Positions 34,101-40,648 of a stretch of 49,599 nt of DNA are shown one piece after another (position 1 is the first letter of the stretch; every line of letters begins with the position of its first letter). The notes under the pieces were generated by a model that ran no database searches, had not been told where the DNA came from, and worked only from the letters and a program-made list of their open reading frames with translations. This DNA is from Bacillota bacterium (lineage in GTDB: Bacteria > Bacillota > Limnochordia > Darwinibacteriales > Darwinibacteriaceae), in assembly GCA_029776155.1 (NCBI GenBank), contig JAKOTU010000031.1:1-49599 (forward strand). The letters run 5' to 3'. A program made the position numbers and the translations under genes.

Positions 34101-34718
34101 TTCCAAGGGCCCGAGCTGGCTTTCTAGTTCGTGGAGCAGATCTGTCGCCCGGAGCAGATCCACACTGGTCTGCTCCAGTTTCCGCAGGGCCTCTTCCTTG
34201 CGCTGCCTGTACTTGACGATCCCCGCCGTCTCTTCCAAGAGAATGCGGCGATCTTCCGACCGCACGCTGAGCACTTGATCGATCTGGCCCTGTCCGATCA
34301 CGGCGTAGCTCTCCCGCCCCAATCCGGTATCGGTAAACAGGTCTTGAATATCTTTTAGGCGGCAGCTCTGCTTGTTGATGAAAAACTCGCTCTCCCCCGA
34401 GCGGTACACGCGCCTGGTCACCGTCACTTCGGAGTAGTCCACCGGTAAGAACCCATCAGTATTATCCAGGGTCAGGCGCACCTCCGCCATACCCAAGGGC
34501 TTTTTACCATCGGATCCGGCGAAGATAATGTCCTCCATTTTGCTGCCGCGCAGGCTCCTAATGCTCTGTTCTCCCAATACCCAGCGCAGGGCATCGGAAA
34601 TATTGCTCTTGCCGCTGCCGTTAGGCCCCACAATGGCAGTGATGCCCGGGCCGAACTCCAAACTCACAGGCCGCCCGAACGATTTGAATCCCTGTAATTC
34701 CAGGCGCTTTAGACGCAT
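31170..34718 (-). CDS. smc: Chromosome segregation ATPase SMC
   Basis: Condensin that organises and segregates chromosomes, working with ScpA/B (not in window). 1182 aa, full length. N-terminal Walker A GPNGSGKSN (31-39) in a head starting LKRLELQGFKSF; long coiled coils (about 170-500 and 680-1020); a hinge (about 510-640, GYEGYGAGVKRIL and GSVVFPTGAITGGSF); C-terminal signature LLSGGERALTAIALLFA and Walker B FWVLDEIDATLDESN. ATG with GGAGGAG upstream. Normally follows rnc directly; here two extra genes intervene. Confidence 0.98.
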   Translation of the reverse strand: MRLKRLELQGFKSFGRPVSLEFGPGITAIVGPNGSGKSNISDALRWVLGEQSIRSLRGSKMEDIIFAGSDGKKPLGMAEVRLTLDNTDGFLPVDYSEVTVTRRVYRSGESEFFINKQSCRLKDIQDLFTDTGLGRESYAVIGQGQIDQVLSVRSEDRRILLEETAGIVKYRQRKEEALRKLEQTSVDLLRATDLLHELESQLGPLEEQAKQARLYLSLAEQLQEAELDYYHLTWQSIAARLAQVEADYKTLQLEFEQGRHHLAQLEDAAAVLETKEAQLLEEMERKQQELAELVEVYNQMVHSIELHQERVKTQHQRREQLQALMGAKGQEVEQFAQEADKLRKEIQVLRGELKTQEEAVSGAERALTNLQTRQKQARQEVDRLKDEFFEFMRELADKRNFQRSFDERKRNLEEQIARTLQELAAVEERKTAAGEELAALASRSTELRACLAQQVQQEQALHQALAASRSSLAKQEQQRRLLEAQQARLSARIKTLQELEEGYEGYGAGVKRILQDGEMSKLVLGTVADVIKVPEGLETAFEVALGSGLQNLITAREQDAKTLIAWLQKVQGGRVTILPLDSVRGGEFSPQAKTALLQPGVLGPALDLLTFAEEYRPALAVLLGRVVITEDLDTALRLKRSLKQFARIVTKDGSVVFPTGAITGGSFNARTSGLLVRKGELARLERETGDVARQLASLEAEGRRLLEQLARDEQSLAQLQGDIVDTKLAVQSAEQAQEQVRGEQTRLDRAQGELAGKLSELQAQLASLGTECELAAAEVAELEMEEHILREHIQQEEASLAELAGALEDLTQEQMEHQVRLAQLGGVLDTKAAQLANIEARMQEAQNAVEQARLELEHLAEQQRRNEEYIQTAAAENAQRQVLQGELRSALEELKQRHQSVQKERAVLRADLVQVEKEQLRRERALYRLEVELGQLEGQQDQLRQALAERELSLAAVLNRRVTLKESALKGSIEELRRQIRELGLVNPTAPEEYERVLERCAFLRQQLEDLNEARADLMDVINEMDRLCRTRLREVFQEVRTEFQRLFSWLFQGGSADLVLTDPDSILTTGIDVLARPPGKKLQNLLLLSGGERALTAIALLFAIRRVKPSPFWVLDEIDATLDESNLERFNQLMKEFSQDTQFLVVTHRQRTMEHAHTLYGVTMGEEGVSQIISVALRRSS

Positions 34719-34753
34719 AAAACTCCTCCAAGACCAGTACTAAACCCCTGCCC

Positions 34754-34762
34754 ATTGTACCA
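34754..34762 (-). promoter_or_regulatory. Extended -10 promoter for smc-ftsY
   Basis: TGG-TACAAT (34762-34754) on the minus strand, an extended -10 form; the -35 is poor (TTCTTT at 17 bp). It gives a short leader before the smc ATG (34718). Confidence 0.45.
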
Positions 34763-34773
34763 TACCTTGGAAG

Positions 34774-34793
34774 AAAAAAGAACTGTCAGCTCT
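34774..34793 (-). terminator. Weak terminator after SigH-type gene
   Basis: AGAGCT-GAC-AGTTCT hairpin (6 bp with one G-U pair), directly followed by six U residues on the minus strand. It overlaps the stop codon of the sigma gene. Confidence 0.45.
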
Positions 34794-35484
34794 ACCGTCC
34801 CAGGGGCAGCTGCAGGTAAAGATCCTCCCGCCGGCGCACGTTGGTGGGAACCTGGGGGCTGAGCAGCGAGCCATGCTCATCTAAAAGCTTGCGCAGCTTG
34901 GTGCGCACCCGCGTGCGCGCGTTGTCAATCACCTTGAGCCCCACCCCGATCTCCTCTTTGATTTCCCGGGCAGAATAGCCTTTGAGCAGCCGGATAATCA
35001 CGGCATACTCCAACAAAGACAAGTGGTTGCGCAAAACCTGGGCAATGGCCTCATCCACATATTTCTCCTCAATCGCCTTCTCCGGGTCGAACTGACCTAG
35101 GGGAGCTGCCACCAAATCCATTATGCTGCGGCTCTCATCGCTGCCTATGGGCGTCTGCAGCGAAGCGGCCTCGTTGAGCAGGCGGTGTTTGTTCCCGGTG
35201 GCCTGCTTGATCACATTATATACCCTGCGGATAATGCACAGGTAAGCAAAGGAACTGAACTTCACATCGTACTGCTCGGGCTTATACTCATCAATGGCAC
35301 TGAGCAGCCCGATGAGTCCTTCCTGCACCAGATCCTCGAAGTCTAGAAACGATGAGTAGTAGTTGCGGATGATGTACTTGACCATGGGAATGTACTTCAG
35401 CACCAGGCTGTCCCGGGCGCTGGCATCACCAGCCCGAACTTTCTGAATGAGCTCTAGATCGACGGCCTGATTATCACTGGGCAT
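34792..35484 (-). CDS. SigH (Spo0H)-type RNA polymerase sigma factor
   Basis: 230 aa. Region 2: FEDLVQEGLIGLLSAIDEY, then FSSFAYLCIIRRVYNVIKQA and NKHRLLNEAASLQTPI, the pattern of SigH (DLIQEG...FAELCI...KHxxLN). Region 4: LSLLEYAVIIRLLKGYSARE, then a KVIDNARTRVRTKL recognition helix, again SigH-like. SigH directs early sporulation and competence genes, but its usual home is near secE/nusG, so this may be a paralogue. The ATG at 35484 has GGAGG at 8 nt; open frame upstream to 35610 is probably non-coding. Faces a divergent S24-like regulator. Confidence 0.85.
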   Translation of the reverse strand: MPSDNQAVDLELIQKVRAGDASARDSLVLKYIPMVKYIIRNYYSSFLDFEDLVQEGLIGLLSAIDEYKPEQYDVKFSSFAYLCIIRRVYNVIKQATGNKHRLLNEAASLQTPIGSDESRSIMDLVAAPLGQFDPEKAIEEKYVDEAIAQVLRNHLSLLEYAVIIRLLKGYSAREIKEEIGVGLKVIDNARTRVRTKLRKLLDEHGSLLSPQVPTNVRRREDLYLQLPLGR

Positions 35485-35521
35485 ACACTCGACCTCCCCT
35501 TCGTAGTCCAGGCTACCTAGT

Positions 35522-35537
35522 CCATGTATATGCATGG
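35522..35537. promoter_or_regulatory. CCATG-N6-CATGG dyad in divergent spacer
   Basis: CCATG (35522-35526) and CATGG (35533-35537) around a TATATG-type centre; the whole 16 bp is near-palindromic. It lies about 40 bp upstream of the SigH-type start, where an operator would be expected. Candidate only. Confidence 0.35.
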
Positions 35538-35679
35538 CTCTGCCCAACATTCCTGGGGGAGGTTCGGCTCCGGCGTTTTCAATGCCATAAATTATGGGTA
35601 ATTTGCCCACTTACCGCCCTCGTAGAGGCCCTTTCCACCATAGCTTATGTAAAGGTATTTAGATTTTGAGCGGGGAATG

Positions 35680-35696
35680 CATTGGAAAAACCAATG
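35680..35696 (+). promoter_or_regulatory. CATTGG-A5-CCAATG dyad ahead of S24-like gene
   Basis: Perfect 6+6 inverted repeat with an AAAAA centre. It directly precedes (and partly contacts) the GAGGAG ribosome site at 35696-35701, so it could be an operator or an RNA hairpin controlling translation of the S24-like gene. Confidence 0.4.
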
Positions 35697-35710
35697 AGGA
35701 GTGCGGTTCT

Positions 35711-36280
35711 TTGCAGTACTCAAACTACCTAGCCCACATAGCAGCCCTGATCAAGCAGAATCCCAGCATCACTGTGCGGGAAATTGCAGCCGAACTCAAG
35801 TTCGCCGATAGTAAATCCGTCTACTACTGGCTGGAGAAGGGCAACATCCGGGGGATCAATGAATTCAAACGCATGGTGCTGGGCGGAGAGGACAGCCCCT
35901 ACCCGAGCCCGTGGTCTGTGGAGATCCAGGGGGAACCCCATTATCTGGTGTCCATACCCCTGTTCCCTTGGAACCCAAAACAAAAAAAGCCTGTGGAGGA
36001 ATGGTTTTACCTACACAACCATCCCCAACCACAGGGTCTGCTTGCCATTCGCGTCGGGACCAACAGATACAGTCCTTGGTTTTTGGAAAACGACATCTTG
36101 ATCATCTCAGAAGGGAGCATCTCCGAACAGCCCCAGTGGATGCTCTTCAAGACGGAACAGGGATTCCTCATCGGCAAAAAGGTGAACGGGCAGGTCATCG
36201 AGCCCAACACCCTCGACCACTACCCTGGTCCGCTGAGTACTGTTGGAGTTATCCTCGCACAGCACCGCCGCCTCTACTGA
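35711..36280 (+). CDS. S24/LexA-like regulator with catalytic serine replaced
   Basis: 189 aa from a TTG at 35711 (GAGGAG 9 nt upstream). N-terminal winged-HTH-like domain: QNPSITVREIAAELKF then YYWLEKGNIRGINEFKRMVL (about 17-57). The C-terminal part follows the S24 peptidase fold: LAIRVGTNRYSPWFLENDIL lines up without gaps with the S24 pattern (hydrophobic-RVxGxSMxPxxxxGDxL), but Arg119 stands where the catalytic Ser should be and Tyr120 where Met should be. A Lys pair (156-157, GKKV) is where the general base would be. Late strands (YPGPLSTVGVILAQHRRL) also fit. No self-cleavage is expected. Possibly a DNA-binding sensor controlling the divergent sigma gene; unproven. Overlaps the rnc end by 7 bp, convergent. 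Confidence 0.7.
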   Translation: MQYSNYLAHIAALIKQNPSITVREIAAELKFADSKSVYYWLEKGNIRGINEFKRMVLGGEDSPYPSPWSVEIQGEPHYLVSIPLFPWNPKQKKPVEEWFYLHNHPQPQGLLAIRVGTNRYSPWFLENDILIISEGSISEQPQWMLFKTEQGFLIGKKVNGQVIEPNTLDHYPGPLSTVGVILAQHRRLY

Positions 36281-36951
36281 ATGCCGAGTCTGGCCAAGGC
36301 CGCCCGGGCCGCTTCCTGCTCGGCTTCTTTTTTTGTCGTTCCGCTTCCAGTACCCAAACGCTCTCCCTCGAAGTGCACTTCCACCACAAAGCGCTTATCG
36401 TGATCGGGGCCCGTTTCCTGAACCAAGGTGTACATGGGCAGCTTTTTGGCCCTCTGCTGGAAGTACTCCTGGAGAGTGGACTTGGCATCCAGCAAGGCAA
36501 TTTCCTCTGCATCCCAGGCGGGAAGGTGCCGTAAGATTACCTGCTCAGCCTGGGCAAAGCCTCCGTCCAAGTAGATGGCCCCGTACACCGCCTCCACGAC
36601 ATCACAGAGCAGTGAGTCCCTCTGCTGGGCGCCGCTGCGTTTTTCTCCCTCACCCACCTGCAGGTAACGATCCAGCTCCAACTCCCGGGCGATACTTGCC
36701 AACGTGGATTCCCGCACTAACAGGGAGCGCACCTTAGCCAGTTCCCCTTCAGGCATGTCTGGGAATCTGCGGTAAAGGTACGTGCTCACCGTCAGCTGCA
36801 GCACTGCATCGCCCAAAAACTCCAGGCGCTCATTGTTGCTGCGGGGTTCATGGGCTACAGAGCGGTGGGTCAGGGCCAGCTCCAACAGGCGCGGATCCTG
36901 AAATATGTACCCCAGTTTCTCCTCCACAGCCTGGATCAGTTCCCGTTCCAT
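36274..36951 (-). CDS. rnc: Ribonuclease III
   Basis: Double-strand RNA endonuclease for rRNA and mRNA processing. 225 aa. Catalytic domain signature NERLEFLGDAVLQL (metal-binding Glu/Asp) and DVVEAVYGAIYLDGG with the second acidic site; C-terminal dsRNA-binding domain (STLQEYFQQRAKKLPMY, then GTTKKEAEQEAARAAL). The ATG at 36951 is preferred because AGGTGGG lies 7 nt upstream; another ATG seven codons earlier is within the spacer. Follows acpP, as in Bacillus. A perfect hairpin lies in the spacer. Confidence 0.97.
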   Translation of the reverse strand: MERELIQAVEEKLGYIFQDPRLLELALTHRSVAHEPRSNNERLEFLGDAVLQLTVSTYLYRRFPDMPEGELAKVRSLLVRESTLASIARELELDRYLQVGEGEKRSGAQQRDSLLCDVVEAVYGAIYLDGGFAQAEQVILRHLPAWDAEEIALLDAKSTLQEYFQQRAKKLPMYTLVQETGPDHDKRFVVEVHFEGERLGTGSGTTKKEAEQEAARAALARLGIQ

Positions 36952-36980
36952 CAGGCAACCCACCTTCTCCATGTGGTGAA

Positions 36981-37010
36981 TGGTCCCAAAGCGAACGTAC
37001 TTTGGGACCA
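36981..37010 (-). other. Perfect 11-bp hairpin between acpP and rnc
   Basis: TGGTCCCAAAG (36981-36991) pairs perfectly with CTTTGGGACCA (37000-37010) around an 8-nt loop. No U-tract follows on either strand, so simple termination is unlikely. In the acpP-rnc mRNA it could be a processing or stability element, possibly a target of RNase III itself. Confidence 0.6.
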
Positions 37011-37016
37011 GCCACC

Positions 37017-37262
37017 CTACAGATTCTCGGAAATATATATCACCGCATCGCGTACCGTTGCGATCCTCTCGGCCTCCTCATCGGTGATCTTGAGGTCAAA
37101 TTCCTCTTCGAGAGCCATAATCAGTTCCACCACATCGAGGGAATCGGCTCCCAAGTCCTCCACAAAGGAGGCGTCAGGAGTAACATCTGCTTCGTTAATG
37201 CCCAACTGTTCCACGATGATGGTCTTGACTTTTTCAAAAATCCTCTCGTCAAAATCTCCCAT
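37017..37262 (-). CDS. acpP: Acyl carrier protein
   Basis: 81-aa acidic four-helix carrier of fatty-acid intermediates. Phosphopantetheine attachment Ser in [20 protein letters not shown] is clear. Exceptionally good ribosome site (AAGGAGGTGA). 56 bp after fabD; fabG, which usually lies between them, is missing. Confidence 0.98.
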   Translation of the reverse strand: MGDFDERIFEKVKTIIVEQLGINEADVTPDASFVEDLGADSLDVVELIMALEEEFDLKITDEEAERIATVRDAVIYISENL

Positions 37263-37318
37263 GTAAGGTCACCTCCTTCTCCAGGTACTCCTGCAGCATA
37301 TTCATGCTACTACATACC

Positions 37319-38200
37319 TCAACCGCTGACAAGGGTAAACTTCAAATTCCTGGTGCATCTCCTAGCCATGGGGATCAGAACGCTTAAAGGACTTACCTCT
37401 GCCAATTCTTCTATGCCCAGGGCCGCCAAGGTGTGCACCGCATCTCGAAAACGCACAGGCCGGGTCAGCTGATTCACCAGCTCCCTTTTGACCTCATCCT
37501 GTTCCTGCAGCAGAGTCTGGCCATCACAGCTGAGCACAGGAGTGCGTAGGTCATTTAGCTCCAATGCTTCCACTGCTTCCGCAAACCTCTCCGCAGCGGG
37601 ACGCATGAGCTCGGAATGGAACGGCCCAGGTGCCTTAAGCGCTACCACTCGCTTGGCTCCCCGCTCCTGTGCAAGCACAGCCAAGCGCTGCAGACCCTGC
37701 CCATCGCCACTGACTACAGTATGCCCGGGGCTGTTCTCCCCGGCTACGGCCACGAAACCGTCCTCAACCTGCGTGCAGAGCTGGCGCACAATGCCCGTCC
37801 GCAGCCCCAGCACAGCCAGCATGCCTCCGCCGCGCATCTCCCCCATAAGCTCTCCCCTTCTTTTCACCAGCTGGACGCCCTGGGGAAAGCTGATGGCGCC
37901 GGCTGCGGTCAAGGCGGCGATCAGGCCTAGGCTGTGGCCCAAGAAGACCTTCACGGCAGGGAAACGCTGCCCATGGAGCTGCCAGAGGGCCAGGCAGGTC
38001 ACGTACACGGCTGCCTGACCATAAACCGGATGATGGAGCTGTTCAGCAGGGCCAGACAAGCACAGCTGGCCCAGATCGCAGTCCAAGACGGCGCTGGCTT
38101 CTGAGAAAAGCTCCCAGGCCGGAGTGTTCTTAATCTGGGCGGCCATCCCGGGGAACTGAATCCCCTGGCCAGGAAAGGCCACTGCGGTCCGGGATGTCAT
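37319..38200 (-). CDS. fabD: Malonyl-CoA:ACP transacylase FabD
   Basis: Transfers malonyl from CoA to ACP to start elongation. 293 aa. Oxyanion motif FPGQGIQFPGM, nucleophile Ser90 in LGHSLGL, and catalytic His in APGPFHSELM. ATG directly follows the plsX stop (TAG-ATG), with GGAGAGG in the plsX end. Somewhat shorter than typical (about 310 aa) but all motifs are present. Confidence 0.95.
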   Translation of the reverse strand: MTSRTAVAFPGQGIQFPGMAAQIKNTPAWELFSEASAVLDCDLGQLCLSGPAEQLHHPVYGQAAVYVTCLALWQLHGQRFPAVKVFLGHSLGLIAALTAAGAISFPQGVQLVKRRGELMGEMRGGGMLAVLGLRTGIVRQLCTQVEDGFVAVAGENSPGHTVVSGDGQGLQRLAVLAQERGAKRVVALKAPGPFHSELMRPAAERFAEAVEALELNDLRTPVLSCDGQTLLQEQDEVKRELVNQLTRPVRFRDAVHTLAALGIEELAEVSPLSVLIPMARRCTRNLKFTLVSG

Positions 38201-39190
38201 CTAGCGGGCCATCCTCTCCGCGATGATCTGGACATAGTTGTTCTGCACGCCCTCCCTGGCCACGCGGATAGCATTGTAGATGGCTTTGGCATTGGACGCG
38301 CCGTGGGCGATGATCACCACACCATTGATGCCCAGCAAGGGCGCGCCGCCATATTCATTGGGATCCATACGCCTTTTGATGCGCCGGAAACCGGGCTTCA
38401 TGAGCAGCGCCCCGGCCGTGCACACCAAGTTGCGCTGGGCCTCTTCTTTGATCATGCCTAACAGGGTAGATGCTAAGCCTTCAGCAAACTTAAGGACAAT
38501 ATTGCCCACAAACCCATCGCACACGATCACATCCACATGGCCACTGGGGATCTCCCTGCCTTCAACATTGCCAATGAAATTCAAACCGGCATCCTGCAGC
38601 AGGTTGTAGGCTTCTTTAGCCAGCTGGCTTCCTTTGCCCGGCTCGTGACCCACATTGAGCAGGCCTACCCTGGGGCTATGCACTTTGAGCACTTCCGCGG
38701 CATAGATGGAACCCATGTGGGCAAACTGCACAAGCTGTGTGGGACGGCAGTCCGCATTGGCCCCCACATCCAAAACAAGGGAGAAACCTGCCGCTGTGGG
38801 CATAAGGGTGGAAATAGCGGGCCTTTCCACACCCTTGATGCGCCCAATATTAAACAGCGCCGCAGCCAAGGCTGCTCCGGTGTTTCCTGCGCTCACCAGG
38901 GCTTGCCCTTCCCCCTGGCGTACCAGCTGGGCTCCCCGCACCAGGGAAGAGTCGGGCTTGGCACGGACGGCGGCCACCGGCTCATCATCCATCTGCACCA
39001 CTTCCGGCGCATGTACGATTTCCACGCGGTTACTTCCAGCCTTCCCGCTCACCAGTGCTTTTAAGCGGCGCTCATCACCGGTAAGGATAATGGAAATCCC
39101 ATCCAGATCCGCCGCGGCCAGAAGCGCCCCCTCCACAATCTGTTCAGGAGCATAGTCCCCTCCAAAGGCATCCACTACTATTCTAGTCAC
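38201..39190 (-). CDS. plsX: Phosphate acyltransferase PlsX
   Basis: Makes acyl-phosphate from acyl-ACP for PlsY, the entry to phospholipid. 329 aa. Motifs: VVDAFGGDYAPEQIVEGAL, VSAGNTGAALAAAL, LDVGANADCRP, CDGFVGNIVLKFAEG and YGGAPLLGINGVVIIAHG. GTG start at 39190, with GGGAGGGG 6 nt upstream, overlapping the fapR stop by 8 bp. It works downstream of the FakA/FakB system encoded in the same window. Confidence 0.97.
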   Translation of the reverse strand: MTRIVVDAFGGDYAPEQIVEGALLAAADLDGISIILTGDERRLKALVSGKAGSNRVEIVHAPEVVQMDDEPVAAVRAKPDSSLVRGAQLVRQGEGQALVSAGNTGAALAAALFNIGRIKGVERPAISTLMPTAAGFSLVLDVGANADCRPTQLVQFAHMGSIYAAEVLKVHSPRVGLLNVGHEPGKGSQLAKEAYNLLQDAGLNFIGNVEGREIPSGHVDVIVCDGFVGNIVLKFAEGLASTLLGMIKEEAQRNLVCTAGALLMKPGFRRIKRRMDPNEYGGAPLLGINGVVIIAHGASNAKAIYNAIRVAREGVQNNYVQIIAERMAR

Positions 39191-39764
39191 GCTTTGCCCC
39201 TCCCTTTCGCGCCACATCTACCACCACAAACTCGCCGCTAAACACCAGTCTATCCCGTACGAGGCTCTGCACCCGCACCTGGTAGCGGTTACCTTCGACA
39301 CCGGTAATCTCCGCCTTGGCCAAAACCCGATCCCCCAGCTTCACCGGACGGCGGTAGTCCACCTGGGCGGTCTTGGTGAGGGCCAGGTCCGAATCTACCA
39401 AAGCTACAGCCAGAGAATTGGCCTGGGCAAAGAGATAATGGCCCCGCAGGATCTGGTTGCGGGCAAAAACCATCTGGTCCGTAACCATCAACACACTAGT
39501 GCCGTCCCGCCCCAGATTAAGTTCCACCAAATCGCCGATAACCTCTTCTCCATGCAGTGCCCTGATTTCCGAATAGGTACCCGCCGCGATGATGCGGGCC
39601 CGCTCCCTGAGTTCTGGGATGTTCAAGGCCATGCGGTCCAGTCGGATGGTGGCCACGCTCACTTTCAACTGCTCGGCGAGCTGCCAGTCGGTTAAGAACG
39701 GATCCTTGTGTAACAGCTCTTTCAGCGCCTGCCTCCGTTCCTTCCGGCCCTGCCTGCCCTTCAC
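39183..39764 (-). CDS. fapR: Fatty acid and phospholipid biosynthesis repressor FapR
   Basis: Malonyl-CoA-sensing repressor of the lipid regulon. 193 aa. N-terminal HTH: FLTDWQLAEQLKVSVATIRL and NIPELRERARIIA; C-terminal hotdog domain: VFARNQILRGHYLFAQANSL and DYRRPVKLGDRVLAKAEI. Agreement with Bacillus FapR is strong throughout. GTG start at 39764 after a G-rich ribosome site. Its promoter carries a likely FapR box, so it should repress itself together with plsX-fabD-acpP. Confidence 0.96.
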   Translation of the reverse strand: MKGRQGRKERRQALKELLHKDPFLTDWQLAEQLKVSVATIRLDRMALNIPELRERARIIAAGTYSEIRALHGEEVIGDLVELNLGRDGTSVLMVTDQMVFARNQILRGHYLFAQANSLAVALVDSDLALTKTAQVDYRRPVKLGDRVLAKAEITGVEGNRYQVRVQSLVRDRLVFSGEFVVVDVARKGGAKRD

Positions 39765-39789
39765 TCCAAGCCCCCCTTAGTGTCAGGTG

Positions 39790-39806
39790 TTAGCACCAGC
39801 TAGTAA
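39790..39806 (-). promoter_or_regulatory. Probable FapR operator
   Basis: TTAGCACCAGCTAGTAA matches 14 of 17 positions of the symmetric FapR box I recall (TTAGTACCnGGTACTAA). It begins 10 nt downstream of the -10 and covers the expected transcription start, the usual place for FapR. Confidence 0.7.
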
Positions 39807-39816
39807 ACTACTTTTG

Positions 39817-39845
39817 AGTATAGTGGATGGGCTGGAAAATGTAAA
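39817..39845 (-). promoter_or_regulatory. Sigma-A promoter of fapR operon
   Basis: TTTACA (39845-39840), 17-bp spacer, TATACT (39822-39817) on the minus strand, between the rpmF terminator and the FapR box. Confidence 0.8.
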
Positions 39846-39861
39846 GCAAAAGCTGGAAATG

Positions 39862-39887
39862 AAAAAAGATGTCCCATGCGAGACACC
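39862..39887 (-). terminator. Intrinsic terminator after rpmF
   Basis: GGTGTC/GACATC stem (39868-39873 with 39882-39887, one G-U pair), followed by six U residues (39867-39862) on the minus strand. Ends the yceD-rpmF unit. Confidence 0.75.
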
Positions 39888-39896
39888 TTTTTCTGC

Positions 39897-40085
39897 TTAC
39901 TTCTCTTCAGCTACCTGAATGACCTGGCGGCCTTTGTAATAACCGCAGCTCAGGCAGGCACGATGGGGCAGTTTTGGCTCGCGGCAGTTGGGGCAGATGC
40001 TGGCCTCAACTGTCGGGATACGGAGCCAATTGGCCCTCCTGGAATTAGTCCTTGCTTTGGAATGTCTTCTCTTGGGTAATGCCAT
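39897..40085 (-). CDS. rpmF: 50S ribosomal protein L32
   Basis: 62 aa. Begins ALPKRRHSKARTNSRRANW and has a complete zinc ribbon, CPNC and CLSC, so this is the zinc-binding form; no zinc-free paralogue is in the window. Its start lies 41 bp inside the end of yceD, an unusually long overlap. Confidence 0.96.
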   Translation of the reverse strand: MALPKRRHSKARTNSRRANWLRIPTVEASICPNCREPKLPHRACLSCGYYKGRQVIQVAEEK

Positions 40086-40632
40086 GGTCCTTCCTCCTCT
40101 CTGGTGTTGCGGCTTGCGGCGATAGTTCCAAAAGCTTACTTAAGGGAGCCAAACGGATGTCAATGTCTGTCGAAGGACAGCCGCACTCCCCTGCGGCCAA
40201 AGGCTCTCCGCAGCTGGGGCACAGACCGGGACAATCTGGGCTGCACACAACCTTCATGGGCAAGCTGATCAGCAGTGCTTCCCGGATCAGGTTGGTTGTA
40301 TCCAGCTCGTTTCCTTCCGCCACATAATGCTCCTCAAGCAGATCTTCTTCATCGCCGAAATGGGGTGTTTTCAAAAACTCCTCCTCACAGGATGCCTCAA
40401 GCGTGGTATTCAGGGGCTCCAGGCATCGACTGCAGCGGAGCTGCACATCCACAGAAAAGCTGCCAGCGACTAAGTATGCATCTCCCGTATTGGTCACTTT
40501 TAAATCAGCCGCAATGGGACCCAGGACCTGAATCACTTCCGGCACTGTATTTAAGAAATCACCTGGCAGGTGCCTTCGGACTCGAAAGCTGGCCCCCTCA
40601 CGACCTTGAATACCGCTGATATTGAGACGCAT
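40045..40632 (-). CDS. yceD: DUF177 protein YceD (23S rRNA accumulation protein family)
   Basis: 195 aa. C-terminal half holds the family motif of four cysteines: LRCSRCLEPLN and CSPDCPGLCPSCG. Members are linked to 23S rRNA accumulation and are nearly always before rpmF. The ATG at 40632 follows GAGGTGA; an 82-codon open frame upstream is antisense to the patatin gene and not coding. Strong promoter immediately upstream. The C-terminal tail runs into rpmF. Confidence 0.9.
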   Translation of the reverse strand: MRLNISGIQGREGASFRVRRHLPGDFLNTVPEVIQVLGPIAADLKVTNTGDAYLVAGSFSVDVQLRCSRCLEPLNTTLEASCEEEFLKTPHFGDEEDLLEEHYVAEGNELDTTNLIREALLISLPMKVVCSPDCPGLCPSCGEPLAAGECGCPSTDIDIRLAPLSKLLELSPQAATPERRKDHGITQEKTFQSKD

Positions 40633-40648
40633 CTTAATCACCTCATAA

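Noticed and set aside
34792..35610. Longer form of the SigH-type protein starting at 35610
   Set aside because: The extra 42 residues have no SigH similarity and an ideal GGAGG plus ATG lies at 35484; the extension would also fill the divergent promoter region.
36981..37010. The acpP-rnc hairpin as an intrinsic terminator
   Set aside because: No run of U follows the stem on either strand.
37263..37318. Short 18-codon frame overlapping the acpP start
   Set aside because: It only reads through the acpP ribosome site and has no ribosome site of its own.
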